Assembly: GCA_018369015.1 (NCBI GenBank)
Contig: JAGZDD010000211.1
Location: 1 to 5,988, forward strand
Length of the DNA stretch: 5,988 nt
Source of the DNA: Clostridiales bacterium
GTDB taxonomy: Bacteria; Bacillota; Clostridia; Lachnospirales; Lachnospiraceae
Direction of reading: 5' to 3'
Positions 1 through 5,128 of the stretch are shown one piece after another. The translations under genes and the position numbers were made by a program. The first letter of the stretch is position 1; every line of letters starts with the position of its first letter. A model generated the notes under the pieces. The model searched no databases. It had not been told where the DNA came from and saw only the letters and a list, made by a program, of their open reading frames with translations.

Positions 1-5
1 GTGGA

Positions 6-18
6 GTGCCGCAGGCAC
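6..18. repeat. Small perfect hairpin GTGCC-GCA-GGCAC
   Basis: Five-base-pair perfect inverted repeat with a three-base loop, 6-10 paired with 14-18. It is the first of a chain of palindromes running up to the ybeY stop codon. It is short enough to be fortuitous alone, but its place in a chain of hairpins makes it likely to belong to the same intergenic repeat region, which continues beyond the left edge of the window. Confidence 0.45.
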
Positions 19-30
19 GGAACCATCTGG

Positions 31-71
31 CTTTCATGCGTGGTGGTGCCGCGCGCAGCGCGGCATGAAAG
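31..71. repeat. Palindrome A: nested inverted repeat ending in ATGAAAG
   Basis: The outer arms CTTTCATGC (31-39) and GCATGAAAG (63-71) are perfect 9-bp inverted repeats. An inner perfect 7-bp stem GCCGCGC (48-54) / GCGCGGC (58-64) with a GCA loop overlaps the right arm by two bases, so the two stems compete or form alternative folds. No T-run follows on either strand, so this is not an ordinary intrinsic terminator. The 9-mer ATGAAAGTT at 65-73 recurs as a direct repeat at 78-86, leading into the next palindrome. No coding signal is seen. Probably part of a dispersed intergenic repeat; a genome-wide search would be needed to show that. Confidence 0.65.
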
Positions 72-83
72 TTTACTATGAAA

Positions 84-145
84 GTTATCAAGTGGGCAGG
101 CGCAGGGGCAAATTTATTTGACCCTGTGTCTGCACATTTGATAAC
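84..145. repeat. Palindrome B: 62-nt imperfect hairpin
   Basis: GTTATCAA (84-91) pairs with TTGATAAC (138-145). Inside it GTG/CAC and GCAG/CTGC pair. At the core CAGGGGCAAA (103-112) faces TTTGACCCTG (117-126) with one mismatch and a four-base TTTA loop. Almost the whole 62 nt is therefore one long interrupted stem. Its last base is the first base of the next palindrome, so the two elements abut exactly, as modular repeats do. No open reading frame or terminator T-run is associated with it. Confidence 0.7.
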
Positions 146-252
146 CCCAAAGTATGAGCACGAGTTGCCGTCAGGCAACGGAAAGTGCGGCGCTGCGTGC
201 CTGCGACACGCGTTTAGCGCCGACCGAAGTGGAACGCAGACATACTTTGGGG
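145..252. repeat. Palindrome C: 108-nt three-way-junction element
   Basis: Perfect 12-bp arms CCCCAAAGTATG (145-156) and CATACTTTGGGG (241-252) enclose two further hairpins. The first is GCAC (158-161) / GTGC (185-188) stacked over GTTGCC (164-169) / GGCAAC (174-179) with a GTCA loop. The second is GGCGCT (189-194) / AGCGCC (216-221) stacked over GCGTG (195-199) / CACGC (207-211). Residues 222-240 are an unpaired, purine-rich joining strand on the plus strand. The layout is that of a closed three-way junction. Unpaired segments are purine-rich when read as plus strand (GA, GGAAA, 222-240), which hints that an RNA, if made, would be plus sense; Watson-Crick stems do not show polarity. It starts 10 bp beyond the ybeY stop and has no T-run, so it is not a classical terminator. 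Candidates are a dispersed palindromic repeat or a small structured RNA. Confidence 0.75.
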
Positions 253-262
253 CAGGATTGCT

Positions 263-763
263 TCATCGGTTCAGGTGGACTAATTTTAAAATGTTCCTCT
301 GCTTGACTTCCATAACCTCAGTTTCCTCAGGCTCCATATGGTCATAGCCAAATAGATGAAGCATACTGTGAGCTACTAAAAAACCCAGCTCACGCTCCCG
401 GCTGTGTCCGTATTTTTCAGACTGCTCGTTCACCTTGTCCATGGAAATAATAATATCACCAAGCATCAGTTCCCCGGTTTCAGGATTAAAATAGTCTTCC
501 TCGTTATAGCTGTCCAGGGAAGAAAAATCCCCGGGGGCAACATAGTCAACCATGGGAAATGACAAAACATCCGTGGGCACAAAAAGATCCCGGTAATCCC
601 GGTTAATCATAGCAATTTCTTCATTAGATGTAAGAATGACATTCAGCTCGACCTCATACGGACATTCCTCAAATTCCAGGGCTGCGTCCACAACCTCCCG
701 GATAATTCTGTTATAATCCAGATCTTCTGGAATGTCCACCTCTTTTTCGATGTTCAGCGTCAT
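263..763 (-). CDS. ybeY: YbeY, rRNA maturation endoribonuclease
   Basis: 166-aa UPF0054/YbeY family protein, a zinc-dependent single-strand endoribonuclease that takes part in 16S rRNA 3'-end maturation and 70S ribosome quality control in the cytoplasm (family knowledge). The diagnostic metal-binding motif is seen as HSMLHLFGYDH at 132-142, giving ligands His132, His136 and His142. The family usually has HGxLHLxGYDH, so Gly is replaced by Ser after the first His. A preceding LGDIIIS segment (101-107) and a C-terminal KQRNIL helix (154-159) also fit, and the length is normal. The ATG at 763 is supported by an AGGAGG ribosome binding site at 771-776, seven bases away. The start lies inside the last 53 bp of phoH, a common arrangement that suggests translational coupling. 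The usual clostridial followers (a dgkA/era type gene) are not seen; palindromic repeats come next. Confidence 0.95.
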   Translation of the reverse strand: MTLNIEKEVDIPEDLDYNRIIREVVDAALEFEECPYEVELNVILTSNEEIAMINRDYRDLFVPTDVLSFPMVDYVAPGDFSSLDSYNEEDYFNPETGELMLGDIIISMDKVNEQSEKYGHSRERELGFLVAHSMLHLFGYDHMEPEETEVMEVKQRNILKLVHLNR

Positions 764-1751
764 CCGCCTTCCTCCTTTGCTTTAATTCCTGCTTTGATTC
801 TTCTTTTTCTTTGTATTTTTCAAAGGCTTTGATAATATCCTTCACAAGCTTGTGGCGCACCACATCCCGGTTATTAAGCCTGGAGATGGCAATACCATCC
901 ACATCCTTTAAAATCTGAGCGGTACGCTCAAGGCCGGAGGCCTTATCCTGCAAGTCAACCTGGGTCACATCCCCAGTGACAATAATCTTAGAGCCCTCGC
1001 CAAGCCGCGTCAGCACCATAAACATCTGCTCTAAGCTGGCATTTTGCGCTTCATCAAGAATAACAAAGCTGTTATTTAACGTGCGGCCCCGCATATAAGC
1101 CAAAGGAGCCACCTCAATAATGCCCCGCTCAAGATTTCGGTTAAAGTTTTCCTCTCCAAGCATTTCAAACAGGCCGTCATAAAGAGGCCGCAGGTAAGGG
1201 TCTACCTTGCTTTGAAGATCTCCGGGCAAAAAGCCTAAATGTTCCCCTGCTTCCACAGCCGGCCGGGTCAGGATAATTCTGGAAATTTCCTCTTTTTTCA
1301 GAGCGTCCACAGCCATGGCAATCGCTAAATAGGTCTTGCCCGTACCCGCAGGCCCTATACATATTGTAACGGAATGATTTTTGATGGCATTAATATAATT
1401 TTTCTGGCCAATAGTTTTGCACTTCACCGGCTTCCCTTTGTTCGTAATCGTAATCACATCGCGCATAACCATAACGGCATCCTCAGCCGCGCCGTCGTCT
1501 ACAAGCTCAATGGCCTGGCTGACCAGATTATCATTAATCGTCTGGCCATTATCCCTCATTTTTTTCAATGTTTCCAGCGTCTTTGCCGCTTTCTGAGCGG
1601 CCAGCTCATCTCCGGTCACTTTTACGCTGTCCCCCTGGCCGGTAATCGTTACTGGCAGAGTCTTTTCAATCAGCTTAATATTCATATCAAAAGGGCCAAA
1701 CACCTGGGTCATCTGGTCCATGCTATCAAATTCTACTATAATTGTCTGCAA
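711..1751 (-). CDS. phoH: PhoH family P-loop ATPase (TTG start)
   Basis: 346-aa cytoplasmic PhoH-like protein, a P-loop ATPase linked to RNA metabolism and often found beside ybeY; its exact substrate is not settled. From the chosen start, an N-terminal KH-like RNA-binding region lies at about 25-65. The PhoH ATPase domain follows with Walker A GPAGTGKT at 133-140 and Walker B VILDEAQN at 230-237. The segment LTRPAVEAGEHLGFLPG between them is highly typical of the family. A charged Lys/Arg/Glu-rich tail occupies roughly the last 35 residues. Start choice: an in-frame ATG at 1772 has only a poor ribosome site. The TTG at 1751 has AGGGAG (1759-1764) seven bases upstream and gives an N-terminus MQTIIVEFDS of family-like length, so TTG is preferred. 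The gene has its own promoter at 1816-1844 and is co-transcribed with ybeY. Confidence 0.93.
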   Translation of the reverse strand: MQTIIVEFDSMDQMTQVFGPFDMNIKLIEKTLPVTITGQGDSVKVTGDELAAQKAAKTLETLKKMRDNGQTINDNLVSQAIELVDDGAAEDAVMVMRDVITITNKGKPVKCKTIGQKNYINAIKNHSVTICIGPAGTGKTYLAIAMAVDALKKEEISRIILTRPAVEAGEHLGFLPGDLQSKVDPYLRPLYDGLFEMLGEENFNRNLERGIIEVAPLAYMRGRTLNNSFVILDEAQNASLEQMFMVLTRLGEGSKIIVTGDVTQVDLQDKASGLERTAQILKDVDGIAISRLNNRDVVRHKLVKDIIKAFEKYKEKEESKQELKQRRKADDAEHRKRGGHSRRSGL

Positions 1752-1758
1752 AATATCG

Positions 1759-1764
1759 CTCCCT
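1759..1764 (-). promoter_or_regulatory. Ribosome binding site deciding the phoH TTG start
   Basis: AGGGAG on the minus strand with a seven-base spacer to TTG at 1751-1749. It lies inside the alternative longer frame that begins at ATG 1772, whose own upstream sequence offers only an AGG too close to the start. This favours the TTG. Confidence 0.7.
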
Positions 1765-1815
1765 AAATACATTTACCTAAATACAATTATTAATCTTTGT
1801 CACAATTAATTAACA

Positions 1816-1844
1816 ATTATAGCAGATTATATGTTTTTAGTAAA
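1816..1844 (-). promoter_or_regulatory. Promoter of phoH-ybeY
   Basis: On the minus strand TTTACT (1839-1844, 4 of 6 to TTGACA) is followed by a 17-bp spacer and a perfect TATAAT (1816-1821). A TG one base before the -10 hexamer makes it an extended -10. The surrounding DNA is very A+T-rich. The expected start of transcription is near 1809, giving a leader of roughly 60 nt before the TTG. Second TATAAT matches at about 1826-1831 and 1858-1863 are possible alternatives but lack an equally good -35. Confidence 0.75.
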
Positions 1845-1889
1845 GCAAAAAACAATCATTATATCGTACCATTTGTAACAGCTCATCCA

Positions 1890-1914
1890 GGTCTGCGCAC
1901 CTGCTGCGCTGACC
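1890..1914. repeat. Hairpin between the intron and the phoH promoter
   Basis: GGTC-T-GCGCA (1890-1899) and TGCGC-T-GACC (1905-1914) form a 9-bp stem broken by one T/T mismatch, with a CCTGC loop. There is no T-run on either strand, so it is not a convincing intrinsic terminator. It lies in what would be the 3' exon flank of the intron. It could be the remnant of an older terminator or a weak attenuating structure; nothing further can be said. Confidence 0.5.
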
Positions 1915-1936
1915 GTCAGAAAGTGAAACAGGAGTG

Positions 1937-1980
1937 ATCGAGTAGGAGGCTAGTCATTAATTGATCAGCCGACCTCTCAC
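1937..1980 (-). ncRNA. Group II intron domain VI and 3' end
   Basis: Minus-strand arms GGCTGATCA (1962-1970) and TGACTAGCC (1948-1956) form the domain VI stem with a five-base loop. It contains one G-U pair and an A/C mismatch, an irregularity of the kind that carries the branch-point adenosine. The element ends CCTCCTACTCGAT, matching the AY 3'-terminal rule. The link to domain V is GTGAGAGG. Confidence 0.8.
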
Positions 1981-2014
1981 ACCACCCAGCATACCGTTCA
2001 GTACCAGGCAGTTC
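1981..2014 (-). ncRNA. Group II intron domain V
   Basis: Exactly 34 nt, the canonical length. On the minus strand it begins GAACTGCC and ends GGGTGGT. The lower helix pairs A3-U34, C4-G33, U5-G32, G6-U31, C7-G30, C8-G29, U9-G28, G10-U27 and G11-C26. There is then a two-base bulge (24-25) on the 3' side, and an upper helix U12-A23 to U15-G20 capped by GAAC. This is the catalytic hairpin of the ribozyme. The catalytic-triad position, CGC in typical IIC introns and AGC in most others, appears to read UGC here. Confidence 0.85.
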
Positions 2015-2016
2015 CT

Positions 2017-2078
2017 TAGTTTTCACAAACTACCAGATAATAGTCAAGCATGGAAGTATATCCTAGCTTGGCTATTAT
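2017..2078 (-). ncRNA. Reduced domain IV region of the intron (two hairpins, no ORF)
   Basis: In most bacterial group II introns domain IV carries the reverse transcriptase gene of about 1.3-2 kb. Here the corresponding interval upstream of domain V holds only two hairpins. One has 13-base arms with a single mismatch (2037-2049 and 2066-2078) around a 16-nt loop. The other is a perfect 6-bp stem (2017-2022 and 2027-2032) with a GTGA tetraloop on the minus strand. The GTGA loop fits the GNRA class. Assignment to domain IV rather than III is inferred from position. Confidence 0.6.
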
Positions 2079-2165
2079 TTCTTTCGTGATTATCGTATTA
2101 AGTACTTCTGCCATTCTCCAATAACCACATCTACTATAATTAATTCCGAGCAGCTATTGGACTTT

Positions 2166-2181
2166 GGCTTGTTTGGCAGCC
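2166..2181 (-). ncRNA. Putative EBS1 hairpin of intron domain I
   Basis: On the minus strand GGCT (2178-2181) pairs with AGCC (2166-2169) around the 8-nt loop GCCAAACA, just before AAAGTCC. The loop contains CAAA, complementary to the last four bases TTTG of the upstream exon at 2355-2358. This is the expected EBS1-IBS1 contact that lets a group IIC intron recognise the U-run next to a terminator. Position and complementarity are seen; function is inferred. Confidence 0.5.
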
Positions 2182-2355
2182 TTATCCTTAACTATAGCCT
2201 CATGTGGTTTCTGTTCGTCAGACCAGAGATTTGCCATCCGACTTCCTTAAGGTTCCACCTCACGATGGACACCCTTGTCATTGGCTGTATCCTTCCCACT
2301 ACTAGGGCGGATCAGGAACTTTCACCCATTAGCGACGTGCGCCGCAAGGCGCACC

Positions 2356-2401
2356 AAAAATGCCAGCGGCCCGCACAATTCGGTACAGGCCGCTGGCATT
2401 T
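2356..2401 (-). terminator. Intrinsic terminator of the mod operon
   Basis: A perfect 14-bp stem, AAATGCCAGCGGCC read 2358-2371 paired with 2388-2401, encloses a 16-nt loop. On the minus strand it is followed by a run of five T (2356-2360; the stem base overlaps the run). It starts two bases after the modC stop codon. The downstream T-run is cut short by the intron, which begins two bases later, so the terminator is intact but has little U-rich sequence beyond five bases. Confidence 0.93.
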
Positions 2402-2403
2402 GT

Positions 2404-3471
2404 CTATAATTCACAAAACAGCATGAGCTTTTTGTCGTCCAGGACAATACGGACCTCCTGGCGGCTGTCAAGGCCAGGGGGATACTTCTTATCTACATCC
2501 ATGCGAAACCGCTTTCCGACGCTGCTATTCTTTAACGCTAAAATATAAATATAGGACACAATATCGTCAATACGCCGCTCAACATCGCAGGAAAATTCAT
2601 TTTTACCTGTATTTTTTCCATCAGCCAGCTTAATATCCTCCGCCTGGATGCCCACTCCTTTAAGCGTGTCGGGAACCGGCCTGTCCGACCAAAGCGTAAG
2701 CCCCCAGTCATCGGCCCACAGAGTGTGTTCTGACAGCTTTTTTGCGGCCGAGATATTTTTACACCCGGACAGCAGGGCCGCGGAAATACTTTTCGGCCGG
2801 GCAAACATTTCCTCCACGGCCGCAGGTCTTGAAGCGCTTCCATCAGCAATGGCGCAGGCCCGGCCGCAAAGACGGTAAATCTCATCCCGGTCATGGGATA
2901 CAAGAAGTACAGTCCGGCCATATTCCTCTAAAAGCCCTGAAAGCTCCGATTCGACTTCCCACCGCAAATAAGAATCCAAAGCAGAAAAAGGCTCGTCTAA
3001 CATCAATATTTTAGGCTTTGACACAAGGATTCTTGCCAGGGCCACCCGCTGCTGCTGGCCCCCTGAAAGCTGGGCAGGCTTGCGTTTTCTAAGCTCCGTA
3101 AGGTGAAGCTTTTCCATGATCTCAAAAACAGACTTCTCCTTAGCCGCTTTATCCATTTTTTCCCGGAGTATCCCTGTCCTTATATTTTGGAAAACGTTCA
3201 TATTTGGAAAAAGGGCATAATTTTGGAACAAAAGCCCGGTATGACGCTTTTGAGGCGAAAGATTAATCTTCCTTTCAGAATCAAAAAGCACTTCCCCGTC
3301 GACCACTATTTTTCCCCGGTCGGGGGTAACAATTCCGGCAATACATTTTAAAGTCATGCTTTTTCCGCAGCCGGAGGCACCTAAAAGTCCCATCACTTCA
3401 TTTTCAGCCGTAAGCTTTACATCCAGCCGAAACTTTCCAAAATCCTTTTGAATATCTGCCTGCAAAGACAT
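2404..3471 (-). CDS. modC: ModC, molybdate ABC transporter ATP-binding protein
   Basis: 355-aa ATPase subunit that powers molybdate import on the cytoplasmic face of the ModB permease. Seen in order: Walker A GASGCGKS 31-38, Q-loop LLFQNYALFP 80-89, ABC signature LSGGQQQR 135-142, Walker B ILMLDEP 155-161, D-loop SALD 163-166 and H-loop His193. The C-terminal part (about 230-355) is a regulatory extension of the type found in ModC/CysA/PotA-like ATPases; a TOBE-like fold there is likely but weakly conserved by eye. The ATG overlaps the modB stop as TAATG, with AAGGAAGG just upstream, implying translational coupling. Substrate is assigned from modA and the molybdenum neighbours, since sulfate and tungstate ATPases share all these motifs. 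It is the last gene of the operon, with the terminator directly after the stop. Confidence 0.92.
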   Translation of the reverse strand: MSLQADIQKDFGKFRLDVKLTAENEVMGLLGASGCGKSMTLKCIAGIVTPDRGKIVVDGEVLFDSERKINLSPQKRHTGLLFQNYALFPNMNVFQNIRTGILREKMDKAAKEKSVFEIMEKLHLTELRKRKPAQLSGGQQQRVALARILVSKPKILMLDEPFSALDSYLRWEVESELSGLLEEYGRTVLLVSHDRDEIYRLCGRACAIADGSASRPAAVEEMFARPKSISAALLSGCKNISAAKKLSEHTLWADDWGLTLWSDRPVPDTLKGVGIQAEDIKLADGKNTGKNEFSCDVERRIDDIVSYIYILALKNSSVGKRFRMDVDKKYPPGLDSRQEVRIVLDDKKLMLFCEL

Positions 3472-4127
3472 TATCGTTCCTTCCTTTCAAGGAGATTGAC
3501 CGCTAACAACACAACCGCAGAAATGGCCAGATTGACCATGACCCAGCGAAAGGCCAGGGCATCGTCATTAGTGCGCCAGAGCTGATAAACAGTTGTCGAA
3601 ATCGTCGCGGTCCGGCCCGGCGTATACCCGGCTACCATACTCGTTGCCCCATATTCTCCGAGAGAGCGGGCAAATGCGAGGACAATTCCGGCCAATATCC
3701 CCTGCCGGCACGCAGGCATACGTATCCGCCAGAAAATATATGTATTGGAAAGCCCCAGAGTCTGTCCAGAATAAGCTAACGTCTTATCAAAGCTTTCAAA
3801 GGCTCCCCGGGCAGTCCGATACATCAGCGGGAAAGCCACGATCACCGCGGCAAAAATGCCTGAATACCAGGTCATCACAAGCTTTGCGTCAAAAAACTCC
3901 ATAAATAACTCGCCAATGGGGTGCTTTGGGCCTAACAGCAAAAGGATAAAATAGCCGACAACTGTGGGGGGCAGGACAAGGGGAAGGGTCAGGACAACAT
4001 CAAGGACACCTTTAATTACCCGTCCAAGCCTGGCCACATAGTAGGCGGCAAAAACCCCAGAAAAAAATACGACAACGCTGGAAATCGCCGCAATTCTTAA
4101 GGAGTTCCACAGAGGGTACCAATCCAC
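3471..4127 (-). CDS. modB: ModB, molybdate ABC transporter permease
   Basis: 218-aa inner-membrane permease forming, as a dimer, the channel for molybdate. Five to six hydrophobic segments are visible, near 11-32, 46-66, 88-104, 144-158 and 196-212. The cytoplasmic coupling loop, which docks on ModC, is seen as GQTLGLSNTYIFWRIRMP around 121-138. It is followed by the ModB/CysT-typical SLGEYGATSMVAG at 155-167. Length is normal for ModB. Start is GTG at 4127 with AAGGAG nine bases upstream, 18 bp after modA. It overlaps modC by one base. Tungstate or sulfate permeases are alternatives, but the adjacent ModA and MOSC genes favour molybdate. Confidence 0.92.
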   Translation of the reverse strand: MDWYPLWNSLRIAAISSVVVFFSGVFAAYYVARLGRVIKGVLDVVLTLPLVLPPTVVGYFILLLLGPKHPIGELFMEFFDAKLVMTWYSGIFAAVIVAFPLMYRTARGAFESFDKTLAYSGQTLGLSNTYIFWRIRMPACRQGILAGIVLAFARSLGEYGATSMVAGYTPGRTATISTTVYQLWRTNDDALAFRWVMVNLAISAVVLLAVNLLERKER

Positions 4128-4145
4128 AGGCTATCACTCCTTAAA

Positions 4146-5126
4146 TCAGGAAATAGGCGTAAAGCCGACACTCTCAAAGACGGCAGAAGCCTCGTCGGAC
4201 TTAAGGTATTCAAGGAATGCCTTGGCTTCTTCTGAATGTTTGGAATTTTTAAGGACAGCCGCAGGATAAATAACCCGGCCGCACATATCAGCAGTAGCTT
4301 CATCTACCGGAGTCAGCCCGGCGGAAAACGCGTCTGTGGCGTAAATAATTCCGCAGTCTACAACGCCCTCCAAAACCTGGGTCGTCACTTCCTTGACATT
4401 AGAGCCATAGGTCAGCTTTCCTTCGTCCTCTAACGCCTGTGCGCTTGTGCCAAGATAATCCAGTATTTTCAAAGAATAAGCGCCGACAGGTACATCCTCA
4501 TTGCCAATACACAGCATATTCAGCTTGTCGCTTGCAATATCCTCAAAGGATGTAATACCAGAATCGCTGTTGTCCGCAGTCACAAGAACAACCTTATTTT
4601 CCAAAAGATCTACACGGGTGTCCTCAAGCACAAGATCCAGGCCATCGGTGTTTTCCTCGCCGCCGTTGACATCTATCTGGTTCATTTGCTTTTGCGCTGC
4701 GGAAATAAACAGGTCACAGTCAGCCCCTTCGGTAATCTGAGTCACCAGTGTACCTGAAGAATCAAAAGTATACACAATCGACACGTTCGGCGCAACCTCT
4801 TTGTAAAGATTGGCGATTTCGTTCATCGTTTCCGTCATGGATGCTGCGGCAAACACCGTCAGCTCAACCTCTTCCCCGGAAACGGCGCCGACCGCGCTCT
4901 CACCGGAAACGCTTTCGCCGCTCTGCAAAGGCTCCGTTTCGTCACCGGCAGCGCCTTCAGATGAAACTATGTCCGCTGCGCCCGTACCGCTTCCGGCAGA
5001 CTGTGTATCTGTGGGCACCTGGGCTTCTCTGCCGGCGCCTTCAGTTCCGTCTGTATTTGTGGCGCCGCAGGCCGCCAAAGATGCTACCACCACACCGCTC
5101 AAAAATAATGCTGCAAATTTTTTCAT
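4146..5126 (-). CDS. modA: ModA, molybdate-binding lipoprotein
   Basis: 326-aa extracytoplasmic solute-binding protein that captures molybdate (or tungstate) and delivers it to ModB. An N-terminal signal with a lipobox LAAC (17-20) marks Cys20 as the lipidated residue, so it is membrane-anchored outside the cell. Residues 21-85 form an unusual Gly/Ser/Glu/Ala/Thr-rich linker. The ModA domain starts with ELTVFAAASMTE (88-99) and continues with FDSSGTL (121-127), DLFISAAQ (138-145), VPVGAYS (212-218) and VDCGIIYATDA (256-266), the segments that carry oxyanion ligands. The protein is about 70 residues longer than most ModA because of the linker. The ATG at 5126 is chosen over one at 5192 because it gives a clean signal peptide and has AAGGAGG ten bases upstream; that site lies inside the last codons of the MOSC gene, two bases away. 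Confidence 0.94.
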   Translation of the reverse strand: MKKFAALFLSGVVVASLAACGATNTDGTEGAGREAQVPTDTQSAGSGTGAADIVSSEGAAGDETEPLQSGESVSGESAVGAVSGEEVELTVFAAASMTETMNEIANLYKEVAPNVSIVYTFDSSGTLVTQITEGADCDLFISAAQKQMNQIDVNGGEENTDGLDLVLEDTRVDLLENKVVLVTADNSDSGITSFEDIASDKLNMLCIGNEDVPVGAYSLKILDYLGTSAQALEDEGKLTYGSNVKEVTTQVLEGVVDCGIIYATDAFSAGLTPVDEATADMCGRVIYPAAVLKNSKHSEEAKAFLEYLKSDEASAVFESVGFTPIS

Positions 5127-5128
5127 CG

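Larger units (their letters stand above)
1937..2354 (-). mobile_element. ORF-less group II intron, probably class IIC
   Basis: A 418-nt self-splicing ribozyme-type retroelement on the minus strand, without any encoded reverse transcriptase. The 5' end is GTGCG, the group II 5' consensus, and begins a perfect 7-bp hairpin (2348-2354 with 2337-2343). Domain I motifs follow: GGGTGTCC...GGTGGAA at 2253-2274 and GACGAACAGAAACC...GAGGCTATAG at 2192-2219, which from memory closely resemble the Oceanobacillus iheyensis group IIC intron. Then come a putative EBS1 hairpin (2166-2181), compact domains II-IV, a 34-nt domain V (1981-2014), GTGTGAGAGG, domain VI, and the 3' end CTACTCGAT (last base 1937). 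It sits immediately behind the mod operon terminator stem and U-run, the known target preference of group IIC introns. All frames across it lack a reverse transcriptase, so a maturase from another copy would be needed for mobility. Exact ends are predicted from consensus, and domains II-III cannot be assigned with confidence. Confidence 0.87.

Noticed and set aside
78..347. Plus-strand 89-aa frame through the palindromic region
   Set aside because: It runs across hairpins and the antisense end of ybeY, has no ribosome site and no recognisable protein character.
1374..1766. 130-aa plus-strand frame antisense to phoH
   Set aside because: The opposite strand encodes a complete PhoH with both Walker motifs; the antisense frame has no ribosome site.
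1890..1914. Intrinsic terminator upstream of phoH
   Set aside because: The stem is imperfect and no T-run follows on either strand.
2157..2548. Plus-strand frames across the intron and the modC end
   Set aside because: They cross the intron's antisense strand and the terminator, then run antisense to modC; no ribosome site or family similarity.
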